Source of the DNA: Pomphorhynchus laevis
Taxonomy: Eukaryota; Acanthocephala; Palaeacanthocephala; Echinorhynchida; Pomphorhynchidae
NCBI GenBank assembly: GCA_012934845.2
Contig: WNNJ02000044.1
Location: 1 to 64,000, forward strand
Direction of reading: 5' to 3'
DNA length: 64,000 bases
Part shown: in pieces, positions 23,406 to 35,720 of the stretch
How positions within the stretch are numbered: position 1 is the first letter of the stretch
How the letters are laid out: every line of letters begins with the position of its first letter
Made by a program: the position numbers and the translations under genes
The notes under the pieces: generated by a model
What the model was told of the DNA's origin: nothing
What the model saw: the letters and a program-made list of their open reading frames with translations, nothing else
The model's database searches: none

Positions 23406-25570
23406 TATGTAAGTAGTCGGTTGCCGGTTGCCCCTGCATCGAAGAAAAGGGGGTGGAGTTTCACTCTCTGTTCCTCCGTTTAAGATTGGGAAGCAGCTAC
23501 GAAAGGCCTCCCTTGGAAATGAAGGCACTGCCTGTGGGCAAGTGATCGCCCATGACGGAGTTGGTGACGGGAAGGGCAACCTTATCGTCCCTAGCTTTGG
23601 AATGGTTATCTTATTCACAAACCACCGTCCCCCACATTTCATTGCACAGCAACGAATTCACTTCTCGACTTATTACTGCTCCATGAAAGGTGGTTGAAAC
23701 CCCACTGTAAGGAGTAGTCACGACAACATATGTCCACCTCTTATGATTTGATTCGTTAGCGGATTGAAGAGGATATGCTGCTTCGAAGGAGATTCTATTT
23801 TGATCCTATCAGTGACTTTCTTTCAGGCAGCTATCCAACGCTTCTCCTGATTGGTAATGAGAGTCACCGAATTTAATTCCTACCTCTCTTCGCAAGCTAC
23901 CGCGATACTTTCGACTACCTACAAAGGTCGGATTTACAGTTCCACTCCGACAAAACATAAGACCTTAGCATACATGCTCTGTCTTTCCAACCTCTCTGCT
24001 TCTGCCAGACAAGTTCTCTTGAAAGAATATTAGAGCACTGGATATAGATTCCAACTGGGTAAGGATAGGGCAAGCATTGCTTCCCTTAATCCAGCCCAGT
24101 CTTCTTTCTGGAATATATTCAAGAAGGAGAAGTTTGTCTGTTGGAAGGATAGAGCCTTGGGTTGGATTGGTAAAATAGGTCTTTGTAATGTTTTGGAGGA
24201 ATCACTATCCCTACATAATTATGGAGCGACTCAATCACCTCAACCAATCCAGCCTTGGGGAGACTTTAGGTGTAGAGATTTATCATTCTCAGATATTCTT
24301 AACTCCTGTGAGCCCCTTTCGGGCACCTCCAAATCTGTTGCTCCACTCTCTTCTTGCTTCTGTCAGCTTTTTACAGTTAAACAAATAAGAGAAGTGGCTG
24401 CTTTTAGCCACTTCTTCCGATGTGGCCGGCATCAACATTAGTAGCCATGTTTTTATTCCAAAGAAAAATCGTGTATCTTGTCCTAAAGACATGTGGCATA
24501 TTTCGATTCAAAATTCCCTCGTGTCGATTTACGAGAGAGCGCTTACGCGTAAAATCAGCGATCATCTAAGTAGGCAAACTTAATCCCACCGGGTTTCCAT
24601 GGGTTCGTCAAAGGTCGCTCGGTCCATTCGGATGTAGATAAAGTGCATCAGGTTTTTCAGGAGAATAGTCATCAACTTGCTGTGGCTGTTATCCTTGATT
24701 TTTCTGCTGCATTTGACCGCATCTCCATTCCCTTTGTTATCTCTTCTCTCAGGTCCCTTGGGTTGCCTGCGAGAATTGTTAACAGGATTGATATACTGCT
24801 GTACACCAAGCGATTCTATTATGAAGACGACCCTGATGCGCGTTAGTTCTACCCTATTACGGGTGTGCCCAAAGGATCATATCTTTCTCCTATCTTGTTT
24901 TTAGCTGCCTATATTGAAGTCTTTAAAATATTAAAAAGCGAACAACGTCTAGTGGTATACGCTGATGATACCACAACCCTATTTTCTGGACGCAGGGGCA
25001 AAGACGTAGTATCGGACATTATTTGATTCTTCTTAAGATTAAAAGATCAGTTAACCCGGTCCAATATAATTTTAAACTCCGCGAAATCGCAGGTGGTAGT
25101 CTTTAATGGCATTCCTGCAACAAATCAAAAACTTAAGAGATTAGCACTCTCTGCTTTATCCTCCATTTTGACTAATTAACCTCTTCCTACCTTCACGAGT
25201 AGAGTAAAATACCTGGGGTTCACCGTTACAATGAACTGGTCGGCGAAAGCTGACATTAATAGACTTAAACGTATCCTGAAGAGTGCTAGGTGGGCCCTGA
25301 ATTGGGCCCAGCATCTGTCATTGAAAGGGAAAACCCAGGTGCGCCTCTGGGGCACTTGGGCTATTTCGGGATTAGTCTTCTTTTCTAGAGGACGTCCCCC
25401 AGAGCAAAGGCTAACGTTTCTTAAGCTCTTATTCTCTCGATTACCCAGCATAGTCCTCCTCGATTAGACTCTTCGGGAGTGAAAGACGTCGGGTGGTTTA
25501 GTTGGAAGGCGGCGTGTCGGATTGGCTGGACGGATCAGATCCCACTGGACCTGAGGCCATCAAGATTGAG
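23110..25570 (+). mobile_element. I/Jockey-group LINE copy (ORF1 plus RT), degraded
   Basis: ORF1 remnants begin near 23155. A second frame at about 23310-23400 carries C-G-A-S-P-K-C-S-N-C-K-G-D-H-P-A followed by S-R-K-C-P-L-F, a CCHC-type finger like that of the copy at 63042-63563. Endonuclease sequence is nearly all deleted: around 23600 ORF1 jumps to the end of the endonuclease (F-H-C-T-A-T-N-S-L-L-D). The linker to the RT runs 23840-24440; the RT spans 24580-25470 with L-D-F-S-A-A-F-D near 24700, Y-A-D-D near 24960 and a thumb with R-L-W-G-T-W-A-I-S-G near 25345. Stops interrupt it at several points. Same family as 43245-44790, 57040-60350 and 60545-64000 on the minus strand. Confidence 0.8.
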
Positions 25571-28500
25571 GATATAAAAACAGAAGGATGAAAAAAGATT
25601 TCTGTCATATTTTGATTCTCTTTTTCTTTTACTGAAAACTTATTATCCCATGTTTTATTGTTTTAAGAAACTCTTTATTTATTTATAGAGAATTATTGGA
25701 AGAGCCATACAAGCAACAAGTCAGTAAAAAATGCTTTATGCATCTTTTAATCGTCTAGCATTACGAGAAATTGTTGGTCTTTATAGTTATCACAAATCAG
25801 TCGAGACGTAACCTAATCACTTCGTCCGCGATAATAACAACGCATCCTTTTTCCTCATGGTTATTAAAAGCATTTCGTAGTGTTATATTAAACTGATAAA
25901 GCTGATGATCTCAGTCCAGTTTTTAGCAACACATATAAATTTATATTTTATAAATAATATACAAATAATCAAAATGTTTTGTAAAAATAATATTAACAAA
26001 AACATCATGTCTTACTAATTGGCTTTAATTAATAGTTTCCTTACATGTTTTGCGATAAACGGTGACATTTTAAGTTGAATCCAGCCGTTGCCTGAGCAGT
26101 AATTTACAAGAACGATGTAAAATTTCAAATTTTCTATATTCAATATGCCCATTTGTCAACGAATACTTGATCCTCTAGATTAGTGTATATTTATTCTTTC
26201 AAAAGTCGCGGCTCGTAAATTCCTTACGCTACTGCAATAGCGAAATGACTTCATCTTTTTATAAAAATTTAAATTAACCTACGCAACATAAATTTCAATA
26301 TCCTGTTGATCTTCAAAGCACGCTTCCGAATTTATACCAGTATAATTAGGCCTTTAATTTATGCGATATATGTGATGATGAATTAAGATAGAAGTCATCA
26401 TTATACAAAAGTTAAAATGTCGTTTTATTAAATAAAACATTTTAAACCCGGATATTAAAAGTTTAAAATGTCATTTGACATTTTACAATTGTAGATGATG
26501 AATAATGGAATTGCATTTATTTTTCTAATCGCTGGTTTAAATGTTTCACTTATAATGTAATAAGTTAAATAGTTTTATGTTGTTATGCAACATAAAACTA
26601 TATATTACCCGTATACATGAAGATTATCTAAAATATATTGTCATCTACTGCGGGAATTCTATTATAGAACGCAATAGCATTACAAACTAAGCAATTACTA
26701 CGGTCGTGATAATTGTTTGTTTTTGAGCGGAAAATATCAATAACTATGTATGAACGTATGCAAATAAAGAACAATAGAGCGAACAAGGACAGTTTATGCT
26801 TTACTTAGATAAACTGATGATTAAATTATATGAAAACATTAAAATGCACTTTGGATATAAATAATCTATACACGGTACACGCCCATTAGAAAACTTTACG
26901 TAAAGAGTTTTAAATAGAAAAGTCGATCAAAATGTCATAATGTTATGGCAAAATATTTACGTACCAAAAATCACAGGATTAAATTCATTAATTTCAGTAA
27001 TCGTATTATTAAACCTATTTTATAAGAATAGGTATATATAAGAAGTCAATAATAATTCAAGACGTCTTATAATATGGCAATTTACTAATATTTTAATGGA
27101 AACAAGGAGCCGGAGGAAGAAAGCGAGAACATTAGAATTCCAAAAATAAGGAGATTATTTTCATGCAGGTATGAGCTTTTCTGTCTTTGAACAGCTGTGT
27201 TGATTAGCGGAAAAATGTATCCTTCATATAATACATATAATATGTATTATTTATATAATACATGTGATTTTTACATTTATTGGCTATATAGCATAGATAC
27301 CCAAAGACAGAATGCATCATATATATACAGCTGTTACAGCTGCGACATGAGAAAAGCGCATTTTGAAGATAATCATCAGCGACCGCCAAATGTGACGAAG
27401 TAAAGCAAACCCTAGCATTGTTTACTTTCATTCAAGTAAAGAAATACTTCGATTGTTATAAGCGCCAGATATAGAAGACATTCAGTATATATATAGATAT
27501 ATACTAAATGCTAAGGATGATCGGTTGGTTTCAACCCTATAACGTGTTTTAAATTTCTAAGTATATCTTTCGATGTTTTTGTTCAACTATTAATTATTTT
27601 TGTTAATTATAGTTTATTGAATTTAAGGGTTATAAATATTTTTAAGCCCCATAGCTATCTGACTTAGTAAAATATTGGCATAGTTAAATCTGACTTAGTT
27701 ATGTACTTAGCTATATGACTTTAAAATTAACAATTGCTATCAAATATTTTAAATTATGAAAAATTTACTCTGTCAAAATTGAATTATGGTCCACATTTAA
27801 ATATAAACTTATGAACATTAAACCCGGTAAGCAGTAAGAGAAACAATATTAATGTTTCGGCACATGATTTTTTAATTTGTATTTTTAACTACGTATCCCG
27901 GATAAACGATCTAATCATGGAAATTAAATATATAAGTTTAGGGTTGCGCTTTCTTAACGAACAAATTCTACTGAATTTGATTGAACTCAACTGAATTTGA
28001 ACAAATTTAAGCGAACTTGTTCGTGAAGAAGGCACAAGTCGAAACATAAATATCAAATATTCTTATTTCAATTTCCAGTTTATTTTGTAACCAAAATATA
28101 TGATCAAATCCCAACGTAGGATCCTGACTTGCACTTAAATACAACACTCCAACAATATACATGATTAACAATTATTTTACGCTTAGTTATATTATAGATA
28201 CAACATATATATAAGCATGAATGATAAGGTTTGTCGTTATAAGTACTATTGATCCGCCTTGACGATTTATTTATCAGTGGTAAATAATCTTACTAGTTGT
28301 TGTTTCATTACGGTACTGAATGTATCACTTTCAAGGAAGAACTAAATTATTTAATGATTCCTTATATATATTTTCAATTATAATTTATTTTTATTTAAAT
28401 ATTAAAAAAGAAATCTAGGAGAGTCAAGTAAATAAGATATACTAAATGATTTTATACAACTTTTATATTTAGTTACAGTTGTCATTAGTGAAAATATAAA

Positions 28501-28995
28501 CACGTTTTTAAGAGCGTCTACTCATCGAACAGATGGGCAAAGTCAACGATAGAAAATTCGGATCTGACCTTTTTTCTTATAGTCTTTTACATAAATAAAT
28601 GATTAGATTGACTTTTATTTATCAGTCATCACTGTAGCAACTTGCAAATCAATTTTTATCTTGTCATCATGTAAATGCGTACAATACAAACATTATTTTG
28701 GATTTATTTATATAACGTCAAGTTTGTGGATTTGTGAAGACACCTTATTAACTAAACGTATAACGATTGATAATCTAAATACTCGATACTAAACAAAGCA
28801 GCGCACATTTAGTTGATTATTGAAAAGCTAAGATTGTGAATAGGCAAAATATTGGTATTTGATGAGTGTTTTATACATTTGTCTTAATTCTTCATTTCAT
28901 CGTGCACGTAATGATACATTTAAATGTGATTATTACCAATTAACAAAAATAAGTTTCAGATCAGTTAACTGAGTAAATGTATTTTTCACTTTACA
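25571..28995. other. AT-rich DNA without recognisable genes
   Basis: No motif-bearing frame on either strand; the 27.2-27.4 kb open frames are tyrosine- and isoleucine-rich products of AT repeats. A perfect 13-bp hairpin lies at 26570-26600 (TAGTTTTATGTTG arms). A 30-bp word around GCTGATGATC..AGTCCAGTTTTTAGCAA at about 25895 recurs in the same orientation near 39030. Confidence 0.55.
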
Positions 28996-28996
28996 T

Positions 28997-29091
28997 AATT
29001 TTTAAAATGTTAATGTCATAATATTAATATTTTATATAATTCAGATTTTTAAAATGTCAATGTCATAATATTAATATTTTATATAATTCAG
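28997..29091 (+). repeat. Tandem duplication, 47-bp unit x 2
   Basis: ATTTTTAAAATGT(T/C)AATG followed by TCATAATATTAATATTTTA and TATAATTCAG occurs twice head to tail with one difference. It lies just upstream of a PLE2 copy. Confidence 0.9.
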
Positions 29092-29149
29092 ATATTTGAT
29101 AAGTTAAGATTTTAAATTCGAATTTTCATGAACCCTTTTAATAGATGAT

Positions 29150-30540
29150 ATACCATCTATTCAAATGAAAATTGATGATCACCAGCATAAACTGCTTGGT
29201 GTTAAGTTTTAGCCCTATTCCTCGACCCAACATAGCAACAAGGACAAACACATGTCAAGGATGTATTCCTCTTATGTAATCTAATTATCTAGTGTAATGA
29301 CTTATTCTAGCACAGAGTATGTTATTTACTATCGATAGAAATGAATTTATTTTTTATAACAAATTTAAAAGATATAATTACTCATTCGGAGAAAAAAATA
29401 AATAGTATTCATTGTATTTCATTGTATATTCATTGTATTTTTGACGAAAGTACAGACAATGTTTTCATATATTTCTGATATAATTTCATATATACAGATA
29501 AAATTGAATTATTAGAATCCTTAAATATTTTTATAAATCAAAATTATTTAAAGGTAGGGACATATATACTCAGACAAATAAAATGTGTTCCAATGGAAGG
29601 TAATAATATCCCAATTATAGCTGACTTTTTTAAGCTTTATAGAATATGAATTTGTTCATAACTGTGTAAAAACTAAATCTAAACTATATAAATACATGAA
29701 ATATATGTTTCGATATATTGATGATATATGTGTATTAACTCTAATAATTTTTATTCGATAAGTTAACAAATTTATCCAGGTAGCCTCATTCTTAACAAAA
29801 CCAATATTAATGATAAAGAAGGTGTATATCTAGATATGAACATTAAATTAACTTAAAACTACTATTAATTTATATCGTAAAGATGACATATTTAAATTTA
29901 CAAGAAACATATTTTTGCATGAGCATTAATGCATACCATATAATATAAAATATAATTCATTAAATAATGAAATTTCAAGAATTGCAACAATTTGTAACGA
30001 TATTGTTTTTCTTCAAAATCATTTAAATAATTTAATAGATACATATTTTAAACTAGGTTACTATAAAAATACAATCAAACAGAAAATAGTAGAATATATA
30101 AATCAACTCAATAATATTAAAAATAAATATAAAATTACTAGCGGAAAATTGTTATGGATGGATAATAAATAATATACTTTGTATTAGAATAAGATACTAT
30201 AAAATCAAATTTCATCAGAGGAAATACGTCCCTAACACGTATTTGGCCCCGCTGCTATGTTGGGTAGAGGAGTTAGGGTCTGAAACATGATAGCATAGCA
30301 GTTCCTTCTGATGACCTCTAATCCTTATTCTGATACAACGTCTGTTATTTATTAGTCAATTCATAAAAATGACTTTTATTTTAAATTTCAATTTTTTATT
30401 TTAACTTGATTTAAATTATAGAAAATCTAAAAACAATTATTAATTTTATTATTTAATTATTAAATTTTGATTTAGCATTATTATTATGTTTTGTTTATTT
30501 TAATTATATTAAATACGTAGACTCAGTTAGCTGATTTGAC
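29150..30540 (+). mobile_element. PLE2 copy, best preserved: Penelope-like RT remnant plus tail
   Basis: On the plus strand, codons from about 29490 give L-L-E-S-L-N-I-F-I-N-Q-N-Y-L-K-V-G, then Q-I-K-C-V-P-M-E-G-N. The G-(I/V)-P-M-G region and, near 29705, the F-R-Y-I-D-D-I region follow, then D-K-E-G-V-Y-L-D-M-N and, near 30020-30165, a K-L-G-Y-Y-K-N-T-I-K segment. These are the RT palm and post-palm motifs of Penelope-like elements. The frame is broken several times and no GIY-YIG is visible before the noncoding tail (from about 30180). The tail contains a structured block (see findings), GACCTCTAATCCTTATTC and the AAATACGTAGACTCAGTTAG end. Confidence 0.72.
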
Positions 30541-31555
30541 TTAAATATTCATTTGCAATTGGTCAACGTTAACTTGTCGATATGTTAACTTTTATTAACA
30601 TATCGACATACTTAATACAATGCTAATAGCTATTTTCCAATTAATAGTATTTTCTTTTTATATCACAACATACATGTTTAATTTATTATTGCTTTGTAAT
30701 TTAACTATTTGACCTTTTGACTTATTTTATTACTTCAACAGATTACGTAAGAAAAGATTAGAAAGCTAGAACAATATGCAACACGTATTGAAGACATTCT
30801 AAATATTTTATTTTAATAGAAACAGGCGATTATAAATAAGTAATAGCTGTATTTGAATTAGAAGTAATATTTTAAAGCATATGTCTTTTATCGGGTTCGG
30901 CCAATTTGTAGTGACTCAAACTAGCAAATAATATATTGCATACTAAAATACAGTTAATTTTCTAATTAGTGAAACTCTATCTAGCAGCAAATGCATATTT
31001 TTTACTAATAAAAACGTTTTATTAAGGTATAGATTTAAAAATTTCAAAACGTTTCATATGATTTTTCTTTCAAATATTTGAGTGCAATGTAAGTGTAATT
31101 AAATGCGTATACTAATTTTAAAATATTAATATTTGTGATAAAAAGAAAATTAAATCTTTGAAAACAAAAGATGAATTACAATCAGTATTATTAAAAACCA
31201 AGTTAATATTTCGTTATTTAAAACATAAAATAATATATAAAACATCAGCAAAACGGAAGGCACTTAAAAATAAAAAAGTCAAGGCATTGTACTATAGAAT
31301 GGAATGTTATCATTATCTTAGCATCGTATTTAAAAATCTTGATAGTTAGAATTAAAGTTGAACATGTCGAAACAATTTGGGAAGATCGAACACATTGATA
31401 ACTGCGTGATAAATATCAATAACCATGAGGAATGGGATTAAAAATGTTGTGATTTCCCAGAAGAAGACTCAACAGCTAATGCGTTATTTCGAACGTTGGC
31501 ACAGTGAAAGCAGTGTCATTATAATCCCGAGTTCCCCCTACAACTGATCGATTTG
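30541..31555. other. AT-rich spacer downstream of the 684-codon exon
   Basis: A perfect 13-bp hairpin (GTCGATATGTTAA arms) lies at 30576-30607. The 63-codon plus-strand frame at 31158-31349 is lysine-rich and has no recognisable domain. An AATAAA on the minus strand near 31016 could serve the gene upstream but is about 540 bp away. Confidence 0.4.
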
Positions 31556-31559
31556 CAAC

Positions 31560-33638
31560 CTATGATTTTCTAAGTTGCCTATGATTTTGGCTATACGATG
31601 AGGCTTCATTATTATTACGACTGACATCACCGTATCTTCGCAGGAAATTGTTGCTTATGTTGTTAGTGTTTTTGCTGTGATTTAATCCTTTCTCATCTGA
31701 TCGGGTTTTGTTAGTATTTGTTTGATTTTTATCATTTTTGTCGAAATTATTTGATGAATTCGTCGGCTTAATGTTAGATAGATCAACAGGTATACCATTG
31801 ATAGCCAGTTGTTTCTTTATGAATAATATTTGCTCCTCTGACAATATAGGTGGTATATCTCCGATAATACGACCATTCTCATCGATTTCATATGTACCCA
31901 ACTGCGGGTCAATGCTACTTAGATCCAATAAAGGCGGAGCCATCAATGGACTAAGATTGTTGGAGTCATAGGCAGTTGCAGTTTCTACACTCAACTCTAT
32001 CCTATCATGCTGTGGTGAAGACAAGTTTGCAACGGAACTATTGATGATATTGTCGTTATTTTTATTCAATACTATTCGCGAATTTAGTAGATTATCACTT
32101 AGTTGATTTTCAATATTAGCATCAGCAAAATACATACGTGTGCGATCTTTATGGTAGAAATGCTGCAATGCTGATATTTGAAGTTGCTGTTTCGTATAAT
32201 AAGCCTGTATAAACGGAGGTAGTTTTTGCTCAATTGCAAGAGCAATTTCAGCTAAATCAATGTTTGTAGGTATACAGTTAAAATTGGCTTCTTGATTAGA
32301 TCCAATTACTGAATTTCGATTAGAAATTAGAGTTAATTGAGCAACATAACCAGAAGAAGTAGTAAGTTCATACAGGTTTCCAGGAGATAATTCTAAAATG
32401 CTTGTACCACACATTGATATTGCTGCAGGCGATGTGGCGGCAGATCTAGAGCCTCGAGATCGCCAAAACCTATCCTTCCCAAAATTACCGTTAAAACCAC
32501 CTGATAAATGATATCGATTATTATCATTGCAATTAACATGAGCATTATTGTTGCTGCTACTACTAAGTGTACAATGATCTGTTGGGATTCCTACGTTCGA
32601 CAATTCATTGTTCAATGGCGTTCCTCGTCTCGACTGTAAAACTACATTATCGAAAATATCTTGACCATTGTTTAGACGGCTTGCGTATAATGATGATCTT
32701 GGTGGTGGAGGAGGCGGATACAACATAGCAATAGGACGGGCGTCTCGTGAATGGCTAAACTTTCTTTGAACGGCACTGCTTTCATTTGATTGAAGATTAT
32801 CACGGTAATTGTCAGTATAAGCATTATTTTGTGAGTAAGATTGTTTCGATTGATTCGCGTATTGTTCGTTGATATTAGGGTGCTGATGTGGATAGATAAA
32901 TTTTGGAACATCACTTGTTAACTGCATTTGAGGAGACATAATATGTGTGCTATTTAAAGGTATTGTTTGATTACTGCTAGTATTGTTACTGGACACAGCC
33001 GTATTGGATCCATGATTTTCATTATATGATGTCATTTGACAACCTTTAACATTTCCGTTATCAGGGCATTCACTACATAGAGAAGAGCGTAGCTGGCTGA
33101 GTATTCTTGGATCATCTAAAATGTATTCTTTAACGACTGTTCCATCATGTTGTCTAACCTCTTTCACACTACCAGCCATCTGCATTAATTTCTGTATATC
33201 TCCTTGAACTTGCAGGGTACGACCTTGTTCATCTAAGATTTCATATTGAACATTGTTCCCATGCTCTACAATATCATGTTCAACACCATCTGCATCAATA
33301 ATTACACCATCATTAGTATTGGCGCTCCTTACTCGAGTTTCAATTGACGAATCTTGATCGTCCTTATAACTAGCCGCTGTGAACTGTCTTGAATTTACAT
33401 CAGGTATTTCACTATGGAACATATTATTGCTGTGTTTGTTGTTATTAAGAGTCTTCAGTGAGCTGTCGTGAGAGAAATGCCTATATGTTCCCAATGTGGA
33501 TTTGCTTATATCCTTTTTAGTAATAGACGACGAATGAATTAGTCCAGAGTTTTTAAAACAGTCAGTAGTAGAACGGCAGATGATCGGGTTTGTTTGACTA
33601 TTGTTGCACAGCACTAAGGATCCTGGGGTATTGTTGCA
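31560..33638 (-). CDS. Large open exon of an unrecognised, Asn/Ser-rich protein (host gene candidate)
   Basis: The minus strand is open for 684 codons from 33614 and closes with TAG at 31560. The first listed codon is GTG, so it is not a normal start; the frame stays open to a TAG at 33648-33650 and a splice-acceptor-like TTATCTCAG ends at 33639, so I infer an internal or terminal exon starting at 33638. The protein is rich in Asn, Ser and Gln. Better-conserved-looking parts are residues 102-175 (repeated D-G-V/D-E-Q-G-R/D-G-T phrases with many acidic residues and a short helix Q-K-L-M-Q-M-A-G), a P-P-P-P-P-P-R run near residue 305, and near the C-terminus Y-E-I-D-E-N-G-R-I-I-G-D followed by S-E-E-Q-I-L-F-I-K-K-Q-L. 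No signal peptide, membrane segment or catalytic motif is visible. Codon use and the long open frame in AT-rich DNA argue for a real gene. I do not recognise the family. Confidence 0.7.
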   Translation of the reverse strand, partial: CNNTPGSLVLCNNSQTNPIICRSTTDCFKNSGLIHSSSITKKDISKSTLGTYRHFSHDSSLKTLNNNKHSNNMFHSEIPDVNSRQFTAASYKDDQDSSIETRVRSANTNDGVIIDADGVEHDIVEHGNNVQYEILDEQGRTLQVQGDIQKLMQMAGSVKEVRQHDGTVVKEYILDDPRILSQLRSSLCSECPDNGNVKGCQMTSYNENHGSNTAVSSNNTSSNQTIPLNSTHIMSPQMQLTSDVPKFIYPHQHPNINEQYANQSKQSYSQNNAYTDNYRDNLQSNESSAVQRKFSHSRDARPIAMLYPPPPPPRSSLYASRLNNGQDIFDNVVLQSRRGTPLNNELSNVGIPTDHCTLSSSSNNNAHVNCNDNNRYHLSGGFNGNFGKDRFWRSRGSRSAATSPAAISMCGTSILELSPGNLYELTTSSGYVAQLTLISNRNSVIGSNQEANFNCIPTNIDLAEIALAIEQKLPPFIQAYYTKQQLQISALQHFYHKDRTRMYFADANIENQLSDNLLNSRIVLNKNNDNIINSSVANLSSPQHDRIELSVETATAYDSNNLSPLMAPPLLDLSSIDPQLGTYEIDENGRIIGDIPPILSEEQILFIKKQLAINGIPVDLSNIKPTNSSNNFDKNDKNQTNTNKTRSDEKGLNHSKNTNNISNNFLRRYGDVSRNNNEASSYSQNHRQLRKS

Positions 33639-33727
33639 CTGAGATAACTAAATTGGCACAAAACTAAAATACTCAATTATTTTATAAAGTTTCAGTAACA
33701 CCATAATGATCATATTCGCTAAAATGT

Positions 33728-35190
33728 TAGAAACCGACGAGATTCTTAATTTATAAATGTACTTCAGTCGTCATGTTCGAACATCGATTATCCCGTGTTT
33801 ATGCAAAATATATACATCGAATACAGGTGTAAAACTAAATCGTGGTCTGTATTCAAATCAGCTTATAAAATTGCAAAAATAGTTTTAAACGTAACATTGT
33901 GAAAGTTTCACGTAATGCATAGCAAAATTATCCAATTCATCTATTTTGCCACAATATTGTCGATAGGATCATTTGTATTATCATTCAGAATATAGATTTT
34001 AAAATTTTCATCTTATTCTTTTATTCAATGTGATTTTTAATTCACGATACGACGGCAACGTGTAATAGTGTGGATACGGGTGAATACGCAGCAACATCTA
34101 CATGCTTACGATGTATAATAATCTATTTTTTAGGAGTGTACTCCCAAAATACATAATTTTATAATAAATTCCGTGTTTGCCCAATAATAAGAAAATGATT
34201 ATATTAATTTTCTAATAAAACTTGAAAAATGCTTTTTTATGTTCTATTTTACAACTTTAATGTTATATAAACTACTGTACTTCGGAAAACAGCATTTCAA
34301 GATATAAAATTTCGTAAAGTTTAAATATAGAAATATCAAGACAAATAAACCAGCGATTCAAGTGTTTAGCCTTTTTCGGAAAACTTTATTTTTATATTTG
34401 CGTTATACACTAAATAAAAAATGAACAATTATAACGCCTGTCGATTTGGTCAAGTCGTTATTACCAAACACTTTAGTGGTAATTCGCCGGAAAGCAAATG
34501 GTTTAGTCGTCGAATTAATATTATTGTATGATAATTAAATTATTCAGAACAATACCAAATGTGAAAATATTGATTTCAATAAAGTATGTATGGAAGAACT
34601 TAATTGTAAAAGTAACAAATTGTATATAAAGGCAAGTTGGTGTATATTAAAGCAAATCAAAAATTATATATGTCATACAATATATAAGCAAGCAATGGAA
34701 TATACAAGCAAATCATTATAAATGTTAAAAGTTAGTCGTGTGTTGTTTGTGGTCATAGTAATTAAAAGCTTTAGAATTTGCGCAAAATTATTTAATCAGA
34801 TCAGCTAACTGAGTCTACGTATTTTTTATTATATATTAATTTAAATAAGAATAACTAAAATACATAATTAAATAATAATTAAATATTAATTAAATTATTA
34901 TAAATAATAAATAATTGTTATATAGGATTTTATATAATTTATATAAGTTAAAATTTAAAATTGATATTTAAAATCAAAATCAATTTATATGAATTTACTA
35001 ATATTTAAGAGGCGATGTATCGGAATAAGGATTATAGGCCATCAGACGGAACTGCTATGCTATCAAATTTCTACCCCTTATTTCTCTAACCATCAAAGCG
35101 GTGGGACAGCCAAATACATGCAAATGTTGTATTTCTTTAGTTGAAATTCCATAATCTAGTGTATTTTATCCTAATACAGAGTTTTTTATT
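33728..35190 (+). repeat. Second inverted duplication, left arm
   Basis: Sequence from ACCGACGAGATTCTTAATTT to beyond the PLE2 end at 34796 is repeated as reverse complement at 54885-56681 (paired coordinates sum to about 90,410; the far end is shifted by an extra ~340 bp in the right arm). Identity is very high in the non-PLE part. The arm starts about 90 bp upstream of the 684-codon exon, so the duplication captured the gene's 5' flank but not its coding sequence. Confidence 0.9.
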
Positions 35191-35720
35191 TTCTGTTTAT
35201 TTATAAATATATTTAACTCAAGATTTTAAATTTAGTTTTGACATTTTTTGCTGATTTTAATAATTTACAATTTTCTGTTTAATTTTATTTTTATAGTGTC
35301 CTATTTTTAAATATGTATCTATTAAATTATTTAAATGATATTATATGGTATGCATGAATGCTCATTCAAAAATATGTTTCTTGTAAATTTAAATATGTCA
35401 TCTTTACGATATAAAATAAAAGTAGTTTTAGTTAATGTTAATTTAATGTTCATATCTAGATATACACCTTCTTTATCATTAATATTGGTTTTGTTAAGAA
35501 TAAGGCTTTCTGGATAAATTTGTTCACTTATTAAATAAAATTTGTTCGAGTTAAATACTCATATATCATCAATATATCAGGCCATATATTTTATATCTTT
35601 ATATAATTTAGATTTATTTTTTACACAGTTATAAACAAATTCATATTCCATAAATATGAATTCATATTCCACTTTATAGTTAAAATTTATTTTTATAATA
35701 ATTTGTGAATTTATGCCATC
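34796..35720 (-). mobile_element. PLE2 copy, minus orientation, truncated RT region
   Basis: Starts with the ATCAGATCAGCTAACTGAGT end, passes the GCCATCAGACGGAACTGCTA block near 35040 and reaches RT-derived words (GATATACACCTTCTTTATC, CATATATCATCAATATATC) near 35460-35580 that match the minus-strand copy at 4.2-4.35 kb. Noncoding apart from these remnants. Confidence 0.65.

Noticed and set aside
23298-23642. 114-codon minus-strand frame opposite LINE ORF1
   Set aside because: Antisense shadow of the plus-strand LINE sequence, which holds the CCHC finger.
27197-27431. Overlapping frames on both strands rich in Tyr/Cys
   Set aside because: They arise from TAT/ATA-rich repeats; neither strand shows a recognisable motif.
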